Source: Limnoperna fortunei (lineage: Eukaryota; Mollusca; Bivalvia; Mytilida; Modiolidae). From it: DNA of 64,000 nucleotides. Below are positions 12,401-24,055 of the stretch, piece by piece; positions within the stretch are counted from its first letter, which is position 1, and the number at the start of each line of letters is the position of its first letter. The notes beneath the pieces are model-generated. The model made no database searches. It saw only the letters and a list, made by a program, of their open reading frames with translations, and was not told the origin of the DNA. Both the position numbers and the translations under genes were made by a program. Where the stretch lies: positions 46,015,599 through 46,079,598 of the forward strand of contig OX104125.1 in the NCBI GenBank assembly GCA_944474755.1, given 5' to 3'.

Positions 12401-13450
12401 CTTTAAAATTGAACGTTTTGCAACTAAGGTTTTCAAGTGACATAAATAAGAACAAGATTGTATGAGATAGGTCGAATGGTCCATGAGCATGAAACATTCG
12501 TAAACAAATGCATGTAGTCCTCGTGTATTCAAGAAGAAATCCGTTAAAAGGAAATGTTTTATTGAAAATACATATTATATTTTCTATATTTATATAGATA
12601 TAAACTTTTATGGGAAGAAATCCGTACGAAGGGAAATATTTGGTTTAGTTAAAAGTATAATCAAAGTTTGGAGCGAAGGTGCCCCCACCTCGAGAAATTC
12701 TATTTAGTAAACGAGAAGACAACAGTTAGATAAAATCAATGGATATAGATCAGTAACATAGGGCTTTGTAACCTTAGTGGTCGGTTTTCATTTGATTTCA
12801 ATTTTCAATGAATTCGTTGGAGCGATTATATGCATTAGGAATGTGAGCCGTGTCAAAGTGCAAAAAACAATGCGGGTTAGTACAGGTCTGACAACCGAAT
12901 GATCTTAGTGTATAAGAACTGTTATTTCTTAACAAATAATAACAAAAACTTGGATTTATATTCTTTTTCATAAACAGTTGAACTTCCATATCAATTTTCA
13001 CAGATTCTATTTTACAAGACATGTAGTGTTGGACAAGTTGAACCATCGTTGTTGGTCGTATTCCTAATGCACGATTACATTCCGGATACGGAATAAACAA
13101 AGTTTTGTGTGCTGCGATTAGAACATTTTCGTAAATGATATTTGATTAAGTTGAAAACTTGTAAAGAAAGTTGTTTTAGTAATAGATTGGTTAATGAGTG
13201 TGTTCATCTATCTTTTAAATGTTTTTCATGAGAAAATTTTTTAAATTTGGTGTCTAGCCGGAAATGTCATAATTTATTGAATTTTCTCGAAAAATATTAT
13301 TTCGGTGTGGAAAAAGAGGAATGAACTTGGATATTTTGTGCGTTTATAGCAATCTGCATGGAAAGATACACATATAATTCGGTTTCAAACTCGAAAAACA
13401 TAAAATGTTCAAGGATAAATATAGATGTTCCTATTATAAATTCAGTTAAT
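9481..13450. other. Intergenic DNA upstream of the two-exon gene
   Basis: No supported gene. There are small diverged local repeats around 9740-9900 ('gcgccagaaa..ctcgcga' twice) and 12530-12650 ('gaagaaatccgt' twice). Any promoter of the gene starting at 13451 should lie in the last few hundred bases. The 'tataaat' at about 13436 is too close to the start codon to be a standard TATA box for it. Confidence 0.35.
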
Positions 13451-13494
13451 ATGGCTGAACATACTAGCAGTAAGCCAACACATAAATTTCCACG
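13451..13494 (+). CDS. First coding exon of unknown two-exon gene
   Basis: ATG at 13451 opens 14 full codons plus two bases (MAEHTSSKPTHKFP + CG), followed directly by the consensus donor gtaagt at 13495-13500. The split codon is completed by the first base of the exon starting at 14881, giving CGG (Arg), and the reading frame then continues for 445 more codons. This phase match, with a strong donor and a pyrimidine-rich acceptor, is why I join the two. The 5' UTR and promoter cannot be placed. The alternative is that the downstream exon uses its own ATG at 14885 or 14924 and this exon is chance; I consider that less likely. Confidence 0.7.
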
Positions 13495-13925
13495 GTAAGT
13501 TTGGTTTTAATAGAATGGGGGGGGGAGGTTAAGTATTCACAGAAGTCAAATACATTTAATAAAAAAAGACCAAAAAAGAAAAAAACAAACATTAATTAGA
13601 TCAAACGAAACAAACAACAATGCTTTCCAGTACGAAAAAAATTGTTTTGTAACTTCAAAGTATTTCAGTCTGCATCTAAGCTACACGATAATCGTAACTG
13701 TAATCTCTAGGTCCGTATACTGGGAAGAATCTTGGTGCTCAACCCACAGAAATGGCCAACTCGTCCCTAGGTTGCGGATACGTGAAATCCTTGCGTAAAA
13801 AGCGTGACCGCAGACCACATAGCGGAACACTCCTTAAATGAAAAAACCCCTTTTGTAGACATTGAAAAAGTAAGTTTGTTTAGCCGCTTCTGTTTTCTTG
13901 AATATAGCTGAAATAGTGTTCGCTG

Positions 13926-13926
<1 letters not shown>

Positions 13927-13960
<34 letters not shown>

Positions 13961-13998
13961 GTTGTAAATTATCTAATATAAATAAATAATTTACCGAA

Positions 13999-14049
<51 letters not shown>

Positions 14050-14050
14050 A
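13927..14050. repeat. (AATC)n and (AAAT)n microsatellites
   Basis: Simple tetranucleotide runs, first about nine AATC units and then about fifteen AAAT units, separated by a short unique spacer. They lie within the predicted intron. Confidence 0.95.
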
Positions 14051-14319
14051 CACTCGCCTTCCTATATATACAAAATTATATTCATTCGTTTGTCCGTCCT
14101 TCCGTCCGTCCGTTCGTTCGTTCATTTTTGAATATACGCAAATCGCATATACGAAATGTAAACCAAAAGTCTGACTTAATCTGATATAAAATGTCATTTA
14201 TCTTCAGGAGACAGTTTACATATACTTTGTAGTGTGTTTTGTTATCATAGTCCGCATATTCACGTAAATATTGTTGACCATATTTTATTAGAAAATCTTA
14301 AATGGGTATAAAGGCGAGA

Positions 14320-14781
14320 AAACACTTATTCAATTCTTTAAGATTTTCTATTAATTTTTCTATTTTTTAATTAGAGCAGCTCTTTTACCTTAGGTTTAAC
14401 CTGACCGACACCATATATATCCAGAATCATACATGACAGGCCTACGTTCTCTCCAAATCTCATCACCATTTTCCCTCTAAAAATAGCACTTTATTTTCAG
14501 AAAATCTTGGTTTATTGGTCATGTAGTAAATATGACATCAACCATCCCAAACACCATTAGAACGGAGAAAATAAGGACTTAAAATTGTCCCAATATATTC
14601 AACTTTTAGAAACACTTTCATTCATTAATCCAGTCAGCAGTTACTTTCATTCATTAAAATCCAGTCAGCAGTATGATTAAATACACTAAGATAAACAGGA
14701 CTATTTTGTTTTTAAGTACTATATTCTTACATGTTCTAAATTTGATTGGTCACCTTTAATGTCATGACCCCTAAAAAGGTA
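14320..14781 (+). repeat. Dispersed repeat (family R3), copy 1
   Basis: The reverse complement of 45100-45570 matches this segment collinearly over about 460 bp. Shared phrases include 'ccatatatatccagaatc', 'acaccattagaac' and 'acaggactattttgttttt'. A small internal duplication ('cattcattaa...ccagtcagcag') is present only in this copy. No coding capacity; class unknown. Confidence 0.8.
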
Positions 14782-14880
14782 GAGAAATTTTTGATGTAAA
14801 AAAGAATAAAATCACATACGTAAGAAATAGATACCATGTTTTTGATAGCGTCATTGAATGATTTTTGTTTTGTTTTTAAG

Positions 14881-16219
14881 GCTGATGGAAAAAACTAGTT
14901 TTGACGTCAGAAAGTCCAGGAATATGTCTTGGTATGAGGACACCCGGACACCGTTCAAGCACAATGCTGACTACCTCAAGCGACTATCTAGCCTTCGTGA
15001 TAGCTTGATAGACCAAGAACAAACTAATCTCGCACATGCGTTAGAGAGGCTTCGCGCAAAACAAAGTAACAGGGAATTGCAGATGAAAAAACAAAAAGTT
15101 AGACACAGTTTAGACAATTCAGATGGAAATACAAAGAAATTTGTTACTACGATTGAAAAATTTAAGCAAAGTCGACCAAAAAAATTATCCCCTGAACTTC
15201 ATCCATTAGAAGGAAAACAGTTAATAGAGCCGCAAGTGTCCAGGACTCCTCAATTGTCCGAAAAGTCCGGAAGTGCCACTTCTGTCACCCGATCCGTGGA
15301 AGAAAATATCATTAGGACCAATCTTCAGCGCCTGATAGCGCCAATAACTCCAACGAGTAGTATTCCAAATATTGGCAGAAAATCTCAGAAATCGATGCAG
15401 CAGCTAGTTCTAGACACATCTCCGATTCAACGGAAGAAATCATGCTTGAGTGCGGATAATATTGATAAAAATCCTTTCAAACATGTTCATAGAGGTGCTC
15501 GCGTGCGCAAAGCGATAAGACCAGAATTAGATGAACTGGAATTGACGCCACAAGCGGTAAAATTTGATAAATTTGGCGACAGGGATAAACTTAATATGGA
15601 CAAATTAAAGGAGTATTATTGTATATATTATTTACCATCTAATACACCTACTGGACAGGAAGAACTTGTGTCCGATAATGACAGCGTACACTCTATGGAT
15701 GAAAATCGAAATAAAAAATCGGAAAATGACAAACAGATCTCACGAGATTCAAAATTGGATGAAAATAGTGAACCTTTTACGTATTCGAGCGAAGAGTATA
15801 GATATAAAAGTGGATATTTTGGTGCAAGTCAACGAGTTCCTGAAAAGAAACCAACAGTTCATCCCGTTACCGGAAAGGCTATGGTAACAAATACGGATGA
15901 CATTCGGAAGCATAGGCTTCGAAAGCTTCATTTAAGCAACAGTGTGAACAATCCAGATGAAGAACACAATATTTTGATTGACGGAAAAGAACCGAATAAC
16001 AGAAAACAAATTGTTGTTGATATGCCTTCAATAGTGTTTAATGCTCCAACACCGGAAGTTACGGATTTAGAATTAAGATCAACGTTGTTAGCAAAAGCTT
16101 ATAAGCAAAATGAATTACGTCAAAAAGAACTTAAAAATCTGATGGAAGACGTAAGGGAACTTAACAAAAGATCCGATGATTTATCGGAGCATTTTCCGAC
16201 CCAGTCACCCTCAAATTAA
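14881..16219 (+). CDS. Terminal exon, coiled-coil/disordered protein of unknown function
   Basis: With the exon at 13451-13494 this gives a 460-residue protein. The exon supplies Leu16 onward and ends at TAA 16217-16219. Residues about 44-87 form a charged heptad-like helix (from ADYLKRLSSLRDSL) that predicts a coiled coil. A long Ser/Lys/Asp/Glu-rich, probably disordered middle contains one compact aromatic patch, EYYCIYYLP. A second strong coiled coil spans about 410-452 (from DLELRSTLLAKAYKQ). There is no signal peptide, membrane segment, zinc-finger motif or enzyme motif, so a cytosolic or cytoskeletal scaffold is a guess from composition only. Codon use is that of a real gene: the frame stays open for 1.3 kb in AT-rich DNA with few long competing frames. 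No AATAAA is visible in the next 300 bases. I do not recognise the family. Confidence 0.85.
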
Positions 16220-16604
16220 ACAGTTATGGTCTTAAAAAGAATTATCAAAAATGTAATATTGCCAGTATATACTGTGTCTATTGCAACGTTTGATAGTCGT
16301 TTTTATGAAAAAGTATTCGATTATAACATATTAACTTTTTTCAAACTAATTAGAACAAACAATTATGAGAAAAAAATAATTTATTATAGTAAAATGAAGA
16401 ATTAACGTCAGCAAGCAAGTTGTTGGTATAAAAGCGATATTCTTACTTTAAGAGTTAATAATACATGTTTCTTGGGGACTTACTTACTTACTTTTTCCTT
16501 AATTGAAAGGATCATTATATTTTTAGTTCTCACATGTTTATCCGTATCAGATTGTACACATTTTAATTGTTTTCCTTTAAATTAATTTTAACGCTACTTT
16601 AAGC
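16220..16604. other. Probable 3' UTR and downstream DNA
   Basis: Follows the stop codon of the two-exon gene. No canonical AATAAA was found; 'aaaaaataatttatt' near 16372 is the only AT-rich polyadenylation-like site. The transcript end is therefore unplaced. Confidence 0.3.
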
Positions 16605-16712
16605 ATATTTTTCAGCTGCATCATGGCATACACATTTATAAGGGTATGAAGCCGGAGTACCCGGTGAAAATCCCAGACCTTCAAAAACGCACAAACTGAC
16701 AGGCCCTACCAA
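16605..16712 (-). mobile_element. SINE fragment (3' domain)
   Basis: Reversed copy of the SINE 3' domain, recognised by 'ttcagctgcatcatggc', 'gaagccggagtacccgg' and 'cccagacctt'. The tRNA-like half is missing. Confidence 0.75.
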
Positions 16713-16844
16713 AAAAAAACCAAAATTGATATATATGATTTATTGCTTGCTGTTTAATCTTATTCAGGACGAGAACAGAGGGAATACAGTACTGAGAAAT
16801 ACCGAAGGGCATATATCAAGTGCCATTGAAAATGTATAAAGAAT

Positions 16845-17033
16845 TGGTTTGTTTGTTTGTTTGAATTTTGTTTCGGCATTTTTTCAGCTATATCATGACG
16901 TCCAGTTTTTTTGGGGGTAAGAAGCCAAAATTACCAGGAGAAAACCGTCGACCTTCGCTAGGTAAACTGGCAATCCTTGTCAATTAGGATCAACAGTAGA
17001 CGAACTACGTTAGCCACTTGGCCACGGTGGCCC
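16845..17033 (-). mobile_element. SINE with internal deletion
   Basis: Reversed SINE: (GTTT)n tail side at 16847, 'cagctatatcatgacgtcc', 'aaactggcaatccttg', then the reversed head 'cttggccacggtggcccc'. The segment holding the B box is deleted. Confidence 0.85.
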
Positions 17034-17419
17034 CTATAGAGAATTAGATAATGACGGAAAATGTCGCCTTTTGTGGAGGCTGCAATGCGTCATCTTTATC
17101 CACTATGGTCAGCGGCCAGGCTTTCAGTGTTACACCCTGACACTCACTCCCTCCAACTCAAAGAGATACGTTTATCAGCAGAAGCACCCGCCTGCAATAA
17201 ACATAACATATACGAAAATTAACAATACACTGAAAACATAATTTAAATATGTTGTTTAGGATACCTATATGTACTAATTAGAAAACATTTTCGTATATTA
17301 ATTAAAAGTACTAAAGTTTAATTTTAATTAAGTAGAAAGGCGAGCACTGCTTTATAGCCGAGGTGGTCAACAATTATAACTGATTAGAAAAAAACGTATA
17401 TGATTATGTGTCGATTATG

Positions 17420-17677
17420 TTTTGTTTGTTTGTTTGATGGTGTTTAACGCAAAATTCAGCAATTATTCAGCTATATCATGGCGTCCAGCTTTTATTGGGG
17501 GAGGAAGCCGGAGTACCCGGAGAAAACCCCCGACCTGCGGTAGGAAAACTGGCAATCCTTGTCAATTAAGATTGGAGTCGAGTACACCCTGCCTGCAGTG
17601 CGAATCGAACCCGCAATCTCAGTATTGACAGACTACGTGATCAATAGTATACGAACTACCTTGACCACTCGTCCACC
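17420..17677 (-). mobile_element. Full-length SINE with target-site duplication
   Basis: Complete reversed SINE including tail, central domain, B box ('gaatcgaacccgc' reversed) and A-box region. The 12-bp direct repeat 'gtgtcgattatg' flanks it at 17408-17419 and 17678-17689, which is the target-site duplication expected of LINE-mediated insertion. Confidence 0.92.
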
Positions 17678-17992
17678 GTGTCGATTATGCAGCAGTTAAT
17701 TATATACATACCTCAGCACACCACAAATCCGTTTGTAGTGATTTATGAATACGCAACACGGAAGTAACAGTATCCGAATTTAAAGGCCGATAACTCTGTC
17801 AAAGACCGATTCTAACTGCTTTTCAAGATTATAACATAGAACATTATTTCCACTGTAATTAAGAGTGCTAGATGTATGCATACAGGTGCCTTTAGTCAAC
17901 ACGCATGCGCAGAGTTTTTGTCCTCATCAATACATTGTAAGCATAAGGCAGGTGTGATTGGCTAGAGATGCCAAAAGTTATTAGTTCTCGTG

Positions 17993-18125
17993 GATGGGTC
18001 TTGGTTGCCGAGTTGTTCAGGTAGTAAATCACGTACTTGTAAAGGTGGCGGGTTCGAGACTAACTGCGGGCAAAGGGTGTTTGACTCCTATCGTAATTGT
18101 CAAGGATTGCCAGATTTCCTTTCAG
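17993..18125 (+). mobile_element. SINE 5' half, head-to-head pair member
   Basis: Forward tRNA-like half: 'ggttgccgagttgttcagg' (A-box region), B box 'gcgggttcgaga', then 'gcgggcaaagggtg' and the linker 'gtcaaggattgcca'. It stops abruptly where the reversed copy at 18130 begins. Confidence 0.8.
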
Positions 18126-18129
18126 GTTG

Positions 18130-18355
18130 ATGGTTTGCTTGCTTTTATTTTTTCAGTATATCATGAATTCCATATTTGTGACAGAATTAGGAGTACATGT
18201 AAAAACAAAAACCCGAATTTTGGTAGGAAAACTGGCATTCCTTGTCAATTAAGATTGAAGGCGAGCACACCCTGCCAGCACGCTCATTGGTGACAATTCA
18301 TGTGATCAATAGTATAGAAGACGAAATACCTTAACCACTTGGCCACCGAGGCCCC
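18130..18355 (-). mobile_element. SINE, inverted relative to its neighbour
   Basis: Reversed copy ending in 'cacttggccaccgaggcccc'. Its B-box region is shortened. Together with 17993-18125 it forms an inverted pair that could fold back. Confidence 0.85.
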
Positions 18356-19606
18356 TAGAGCAAACTAACACAAATCGTATGGTTGGAATATATGTAGATA
18401 CTTTTGGATAAAATATTTATTCTCAGATCTATCCGGTGTTGAAGATGTCATCGAAGTTCGGTACTTCCTGATATTTATCCTCTATCCATTGGCTTTATGT
18501 GACTTTTTTACTGCTCGATAATTTTGTTATTATTCTCATCATCATAACTTCTTCGATTGTTGTCTTTTCGAAACCCTTCGAGTAATGTCGTCTACAGTTA
18601 AAGCGGGAAAAGTCTCGCGATTTGTTCCAATAAGAAAAAGAACGTCACCAAAGCAGACGAACTTGTGCTAACAATTTTGTTCAAAGGGGGTGCGGCATTT
18701 AGTATAGAACAATCTTCCGTAATATTTAGTGAACGTTCATAAAGTTTTTTAATAGATTTAATAAAAAAGATGTAGCTTTTAAAAAAAAAAAACCGCTTAT
18801 GTGTTCAGTAGATATTCGCACATTAACGCGCCGCTTAATCAGTCGTTTTAAATTAAATACCTGCTCTTTCTTGGTTTGACATAAGGTGTATGTCTTATAA
18901 CGGACCAATTGTGACAATGTTGTCACCTGTAATTATTCTTAATCAATAACAATCTTCTGACTGAAATAATTTTTAAAAAATGTATTAAAATCTGCCCGAT
19001 TTGTGTATCAGTGACTTAAATGAAAATACTGGTACTGGTATATTTTCGTATAAATCTGATTAAAATTAGCTGTTATATTTGCTCCGAATACTACGTTAGT
19101 GGCGTAGTAACATAGTTTACTGTATAACAACTGTTTTAATCAGATTGATTTTTCCTATAGTTGTTTACCATACAATCAGATCAAGTTATGTCCCTTAGTC
19201 CATAAAACAGTATATTGCAAATTTGAAAATAATTAACGTTTCCACGAATTTGTACATTCAAACAAACAAATATCTTCTTGCTTCTAAGCGTTTTCTTTAG
19301 ATTTTTGTTTTAAGTCTTTGAACTATCTGCAAATCTTTGAAGCGTAAAAATTCCTTTATTATCAGAAACTCTAGTCACACAAACATTTATCGGTATACGT
19401 ATGTAGATAGAGGACTTGTTGTCCATGTACACATTCATTACATACTATGTTTCGATAATTATAGTTTTGGTCGTTTGCTGTCCACAGCAACTGGGGTAGC
19501 TGGGATTTTCTGTAAGGGGCCTCTGTCGCAGAATTTTTTTTAAATGAAACAATTTTAGCTACGTCTTGCTCTGAACAACCTTTGATGAGTTTGACATCTC
19601 ATAAAT
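18356..19606. other. Intergenic DNA, nothing recognised
   Basis: AT-rich with short homopolymer tracts (A run near 18781). The small ORFs have no recognisable features. Confidence 0.35.
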
Positions 19607-19900
19607 GACATGCTGTCGTCTGTATCCTACTGACACACTGTCGTCTGCATCCCACTGACACACCGTCGTCTGCACCTAATGACACCCTGTCGTCTGCATC
19701 CTAATGACACGCTGCCGTCTGCATCCTAATGACACGCTTTCGTCTGCATCCAAATGACACGCTGTCGTCTGCATCCTAATGACACGCTGTCGTCTGCATC
19801 CTACTGACACACTGTCGTCTGCATCTAATAACACACTGTCGTCTGCATCTAATAACACTCTGTCTTCTGCATCCTAATGACACGCTATCATCTGCATCCC
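19607..19900. repeat. 25-bp minisatellite, about 12 copies
   Basis: Units of the form 'gacacgctgtcgtctgcatc' plus 4-5 bases repeat with a 25-bp period (24 in some units) from 19607 to 19900. Units vary mainly at the last bases. Minus-strand ORFs through the array are by-products of the repeat. Confidence 0.92.
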
Positions 19901-20534
19901 ATGATACTGAAGTTAAAACAAAACATTTAGCTAACAAATATTTCGATTCTCGGTAACATAACAATACGTGTTATGTAAAAGGGGAGGTGGTTACGATTGC
20001 ACCCAAAGCACGCCTGTTCCGACGTCCGACGGTCAGGTAATAGTAGCTTATATCAATACAAAACTAACTGCATTAAAAATAAGATTTTTTAGACAGTATT
20101 TTTAGCGATATAATTATTATGTAAAGCATATTCAAGACTTTTTTTTCCAATGTGACAAATTCATGACGTCAGACGCGCGTTTCGTCTATTCAAGACTCAG
20201 TGGCGTTCAAATCTAAATATGTTTAAGGTATTCTTCTTATGACACGGTTGAAAAATGAAAAAATGCAAATCCACTGCGATTTTATAAAAAAATTATTGGC
20301 AGCTAGATTTATATGTCTCGTTTACTGTGTTTATTGACTTAGCGAAGTTTGTATACTTTCTGGGACGTCATCATTCCAACATTTATCGGAAGTTTCATTG
20401 TGCATAATAAATAAGTAATTCTTATGCATAAACAATTTATTCTTCGATAAATTTTCTTGTTTTCGAAACGGATTATTTAATATGCCAGGGTTAAAATTAA
20501 TGTTCAAAATAGCAAAAACAAAGACATCATCGTA
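19901..20534. other. Intergenic DNA, nothing recognised
   Basis: No gene or element was identified between the minisatellite and the next SINE. Confidence 0.35.
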
Positions 20535-20740
20535 AGGGCCTAGTGGTTAAGGTCAGCTACCAATGATCACGTTTTCTGTCAACACTGATGTTTCAGGCAG
20601 GGTGTGCTCCAATCATCCCCAGTCTTCCTAATGAAGGTCGGGGCTTTACACCGTGTACTCCTGCTTCCTTCTCCATAGAAAATGGACGCCATTATCACAT
20701 CTGAACGTGGCGTTAAACTACAACAAACAAACAAATAAAA
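20535..20740 (+). mobile_element. SINE copy with degenerate tRNA half
   Basis: Forward: 'gggcctagtggttaagg' head, 'gtcaacactgatg', 'gcagggtgtgctcc', shortened central domain, 'ggacgccatt' and the tail 'caacaaacaaacaaataaa'. The B box is eroded. Confidence 0.85.
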
Positions 20741-21531
20741 CCACATTACGACGGATCTTACTTAGGATCATTCAATCGATATCCACTACTAATTAATTTT
20801 GATTTATTGAATCGTTGCTTTTAGGTCCTGCAAACAACATTTTAGATGTGTTCATGAAGACAACAAACGAAACAACAAAACAATTCCTGAAATGTAATAA
20901 ACACAATAATAAGACACAATCTTTAGAAAAGTATAGAGTGTTGGGTAGAGACTATAAAGATTTAGTCTTTTGTAGTGTGTACAATGAAAACTTTTTAATC
21001 ATGCGCATGCGTGGCACTCTCCAAACACGTTGTCTCCACCAAATACATTTACATTTTAAAAACTGTAATTAACCGATTTATAAAGAATTTACAAAATTAG
21101 TGTTTTATCACGCGCAAATAAAATAGTTACCCAGTTTTTTTCAATTTTAGCCTTAACGATTAATTTAAAATCAAACTCACCTTCACATCGTCTTTGCATT
21201 GTGTTGAACCTTAATAATGCTATAAATGAATTCCGCGCGCTGTTTGACAGCTATAGTGTTTGTAAGAGTGATAAAGTTTTAATAACTTCTAATAACTGGT
21301 GCATGATGTAGCATCCGATCTCAACGGAAGTAAAGGAACATCTCTTCCGGTAGATAAGGTAATTAGGTTTAAAACAATTTATTGATATTTTCACTCTAGT
21401 GCAGGATTTTCTCGTAAAGAAGAATTATGTTATAAAATTTCATCCTTAGCCTATATCATTAAAGATACCAATGATACAAAAAAAAAAAAAATAACTACGC
21501 CAGGCGCGCGTTTACTCAATTAAATACGATT

Positions 21532-21768
21532 AGTCTTGCCAAAAGTCACTTTGAATTTTTTGCTATTAGAGAGATAAATCTTTATTATCAACATTTCTTA
21601 TACTTACTGTAGACTTGCAAAGTCCCTTAGAATTTTTTGCTTTTAGAGAGTTAAATCTTTATTATCAACATTTCTTCTATTATCGACTTTTGTACAAACG
21701 CAGAAATGTTGATAATAAAACTGTATTTCTCTAATAGCAAAAAATTCAAAGGACTTGTGGCAAGTCTA
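21532..21768. repeat. Foldback with a duplicated arm
   Basis: 21610-21676 and 21702-21768 are inverted copies ('tagacttgc...' versus '...gcaagtcta') of about 67 bp with a roughly 25-bp loop. 21532-21599 is an additional direct copy of the left arm. The arms share 'gaattttttgct' and 'ttattatcaacatttct'. No coding capacity. Confidence 0.85.
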
Positions 21769-22267
21769 AAATACGATTTGCGTTATATTGTGTTTTCTTC
21801 TGTTACCTTAATCGCTTATTTTTAAAATTGTTCATAACGAAATTTACCTATGTACACATGTTGGGTAATGGAACGCAAAACTGCGGAGGTTTTTGAATTA
21901 TATATGGAGCAGAAACGACTTTCTTCATGGAGCATCCTCAGACTTCACAATTGTCGTTCTTAAACGTTTAAAATGTCGTGTTATTGTTATTGTGTATTTT
22001 AAATCTTTATCGCCTTACATATATATAATATAACTTCTGAAAATAAGAAGAATTTCGTAGCACAGATTGTAAGATCACCCGACGATAGACTTGTGTAAGG
22101 TCTGGCACGCCACTGGTGTTCTTTAGGGTATTTTTATGCTGGCTTGTTTTGTTCCATTTCGTTATATGTTCTTGACCACCTTTCTTTTTCGACGCTAGGC
22201 AAGTCCTTGTTGGCTACGTAATTTTTTTTCGTGGTTTATTATTACCGAGTCCGAAGTCCTTAGAGTA
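21769..22267. other. Intergenic DNA, nothing recognised
   Basis: No gene or element was recognised. Confidence 0.3.
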
Positions 22268-22360
22268 TAATCTCAACGCTTGAATGGGTGTGGGTGGCCA
22301 GTGTCCACTTATCTCGTGCCTGTCAACAATGAGGTTGCGGATTCGAGTCTCACTAAGGTT
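22268..22360 (+). mobile_element. SINE tRNA-like half fragment
   Basis: Forward fragment with 'gtgggtggccagtgtcc', 'ctgtcaacaatgaggttgc' and B box 'ggattcgagtctcact'. The remainder of the SINE is missing. T-rich low-complexity DNA lies just downstream (22420-22490). Confidence 0.6.
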
Positions 22361-22499
22361 TGCTTGAATCAACGCTTGAACGAACGGTTTAGAAAAAAGA
22401 TCTTGCAATGAGTTATTATTTTGTTTGTTTTGTTTTTCGTTTTTTGTTTTGTTTTTTTTTGTTTTTGTTTTTTTGTTTTTTTTTGTTGCACATATATTT

Positions 22500-23759
22500 A
22501 TTGATATATAAGAAATTACACATGTCCTGTGTTTTATTGACTGTTTAATATATGTTCGGTTCGAATGTGATGCATATACAACTATTAGCGACATCACGTG
22601 ACTACTGTGACGTATTTTTGTCAGCCATATTGGATTTTCTACTCAATAGAAAATCAATGGGACGATTTAAAAAAAACGCCGATATCTTGTTAAATAAATA
22701 AAATATATATGTTTTGCACATTGTTCCCAGTTCTACAGTCTCTTATCTTTCGAATGATATGAATTTTAGCAGTTTAAATAACTTGCAAAATACTTCCCAT
22801 TTTGTTTGAAAAAAGCCTTATTTTCTGCCTTCTGGTTACATTGTTTCAATGGGAAATTGTCAAATATGCTCCACTTCTGACGCAAATTGCATAAATACAG
22901 TTCGTATAAACATAGTTTTGCACATATATACAAAAAGTAGACACATTGATGTATTTAATTTTCACATTTTTAACACTTTACTTTCTGATCTTCATACTTC
23001 CCATTTCATTTGAAATTAGCTCATTTTACAATTTTTAACATGGCGGAGTTCAGACCACGTGGTTCAGACAAGGGACAGGGTTGTGTGGCATTTTTATGGT
23101 TTAATTATATCTCAGAAATTTGTAACATGTTTAACTTAGATGTAAATATTTTAATAATTAAAAAAAAACTTTAAGAGTATTTGACTAACAAAATACTGTC
23201 TTTAGAAAAAAACTAACTGCAATTGCATTGTCTTGAATTGAAAATGTGGTAACGAACTTTGTGATAAACATTTATAATTATTTATGTCAAAGATAATTAC
23301 AAAAATATCCCCATTTTAGGCGCATTTTTCTCAGTCATAAAGGTAGTCAAAATTCAAGTTTTAAGGAATAAGCTGTTCAATAAACATCCAGTACAGAGAA
23401 TACAAGTTTATGGCAGCCCATACAAGCTTTATCAGGAAGACACAGAATGGGTTAATTTTCAATACTAAATAACACATCTGTCACAAATGTTTATTAGGTT
23501 ACCATAATTCATTAATAATTTTATTAAATTATGAACTATAGTAGTAGTTTTTGAGTATAAAATAATAATGATGCCACGAGGAAACAATGTGCGCATGTGC
23601 AGGGAAAGATGGACGCAAAATTTTTGTAGAGGAAGAAAGTGCATCAAATTTCCATTTTGGCAGCACCCGGAACTTGCTAGTACTACAGTACATCCCTTTT
23701 TTGATTTAAATTTTTAAATTGTTTCTTAAAACTTGATAAATTTGACCACCCTCACAAAA
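22500..23759. other. AT-rich DNA upstream of the LINE
   Basis: No gene recognised. Part of the last few hundred bases may be the 5' UTR of the LINE that follows, but no 5' boundary or target-site duplication could be found. Confidence 0.3.
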
Positions 23760-24055
23760 TTGTTAAAAGTTACAGTTTGTACAGTGGCGGTAAAATAAAA
23801 TCAATGCAACTTCCGGTTTTATGTAAACAGAGTCTCTGTGTGTAAATAGGAATAAATTTCCTCCTTTCACCTTATTAATATATTCTATTGGCTCCCTGGT
23901 ATGTAATCCTGTGTCCTTGAGTCGCCCAAGGAACGAAGATATAACAAGTCTTTGAGCTACTAACCACCTTCCCTTAAATAAACAGTGTGAGTGAGTGTCA
24001 CAATCCAATATTCTTCACATGCAGCTTAAAATTACTTACCAGAGGCTTTGTCAAA

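Larger units (their letters stand above)
13495..14880 (+). other. Predicted intron, 1386 bp
   Basis: Bounded by gtaagt and by an acceptor 'tttttgttttgtttttaag' ending at 14880. It contains an (AATC)n tract at about 13927-13961, an (AAAT)n tract at about 13985-14050 and a short T/C/G-rich (CGTT/CGTC) tract. A dispersed repeat copy lies at 14320-14781, and 17-bp inverted repeats ('agaaaatctta') bracket 14289-14352. Confidence 0.65.

Noticed and set aside
12798..13100. 100-codon minus-strand ORF with a Cys/His-rich end
   Set aside because: No recognisable domain, no splice context and no upstream signal; kept only as a weak possibility just upstream of the two-exon gene.
15666..15931. Small ORFs overlapping the terminal exon on both strands
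   Set aside because: They are shadows of the 14881-16219 coding frame.
22214..22597. 127-codon minus-strand ORF
   Set aside because: It spans a SINE fragment and a T-rich tract that reads as poly-Lys/Asn; not a gene.
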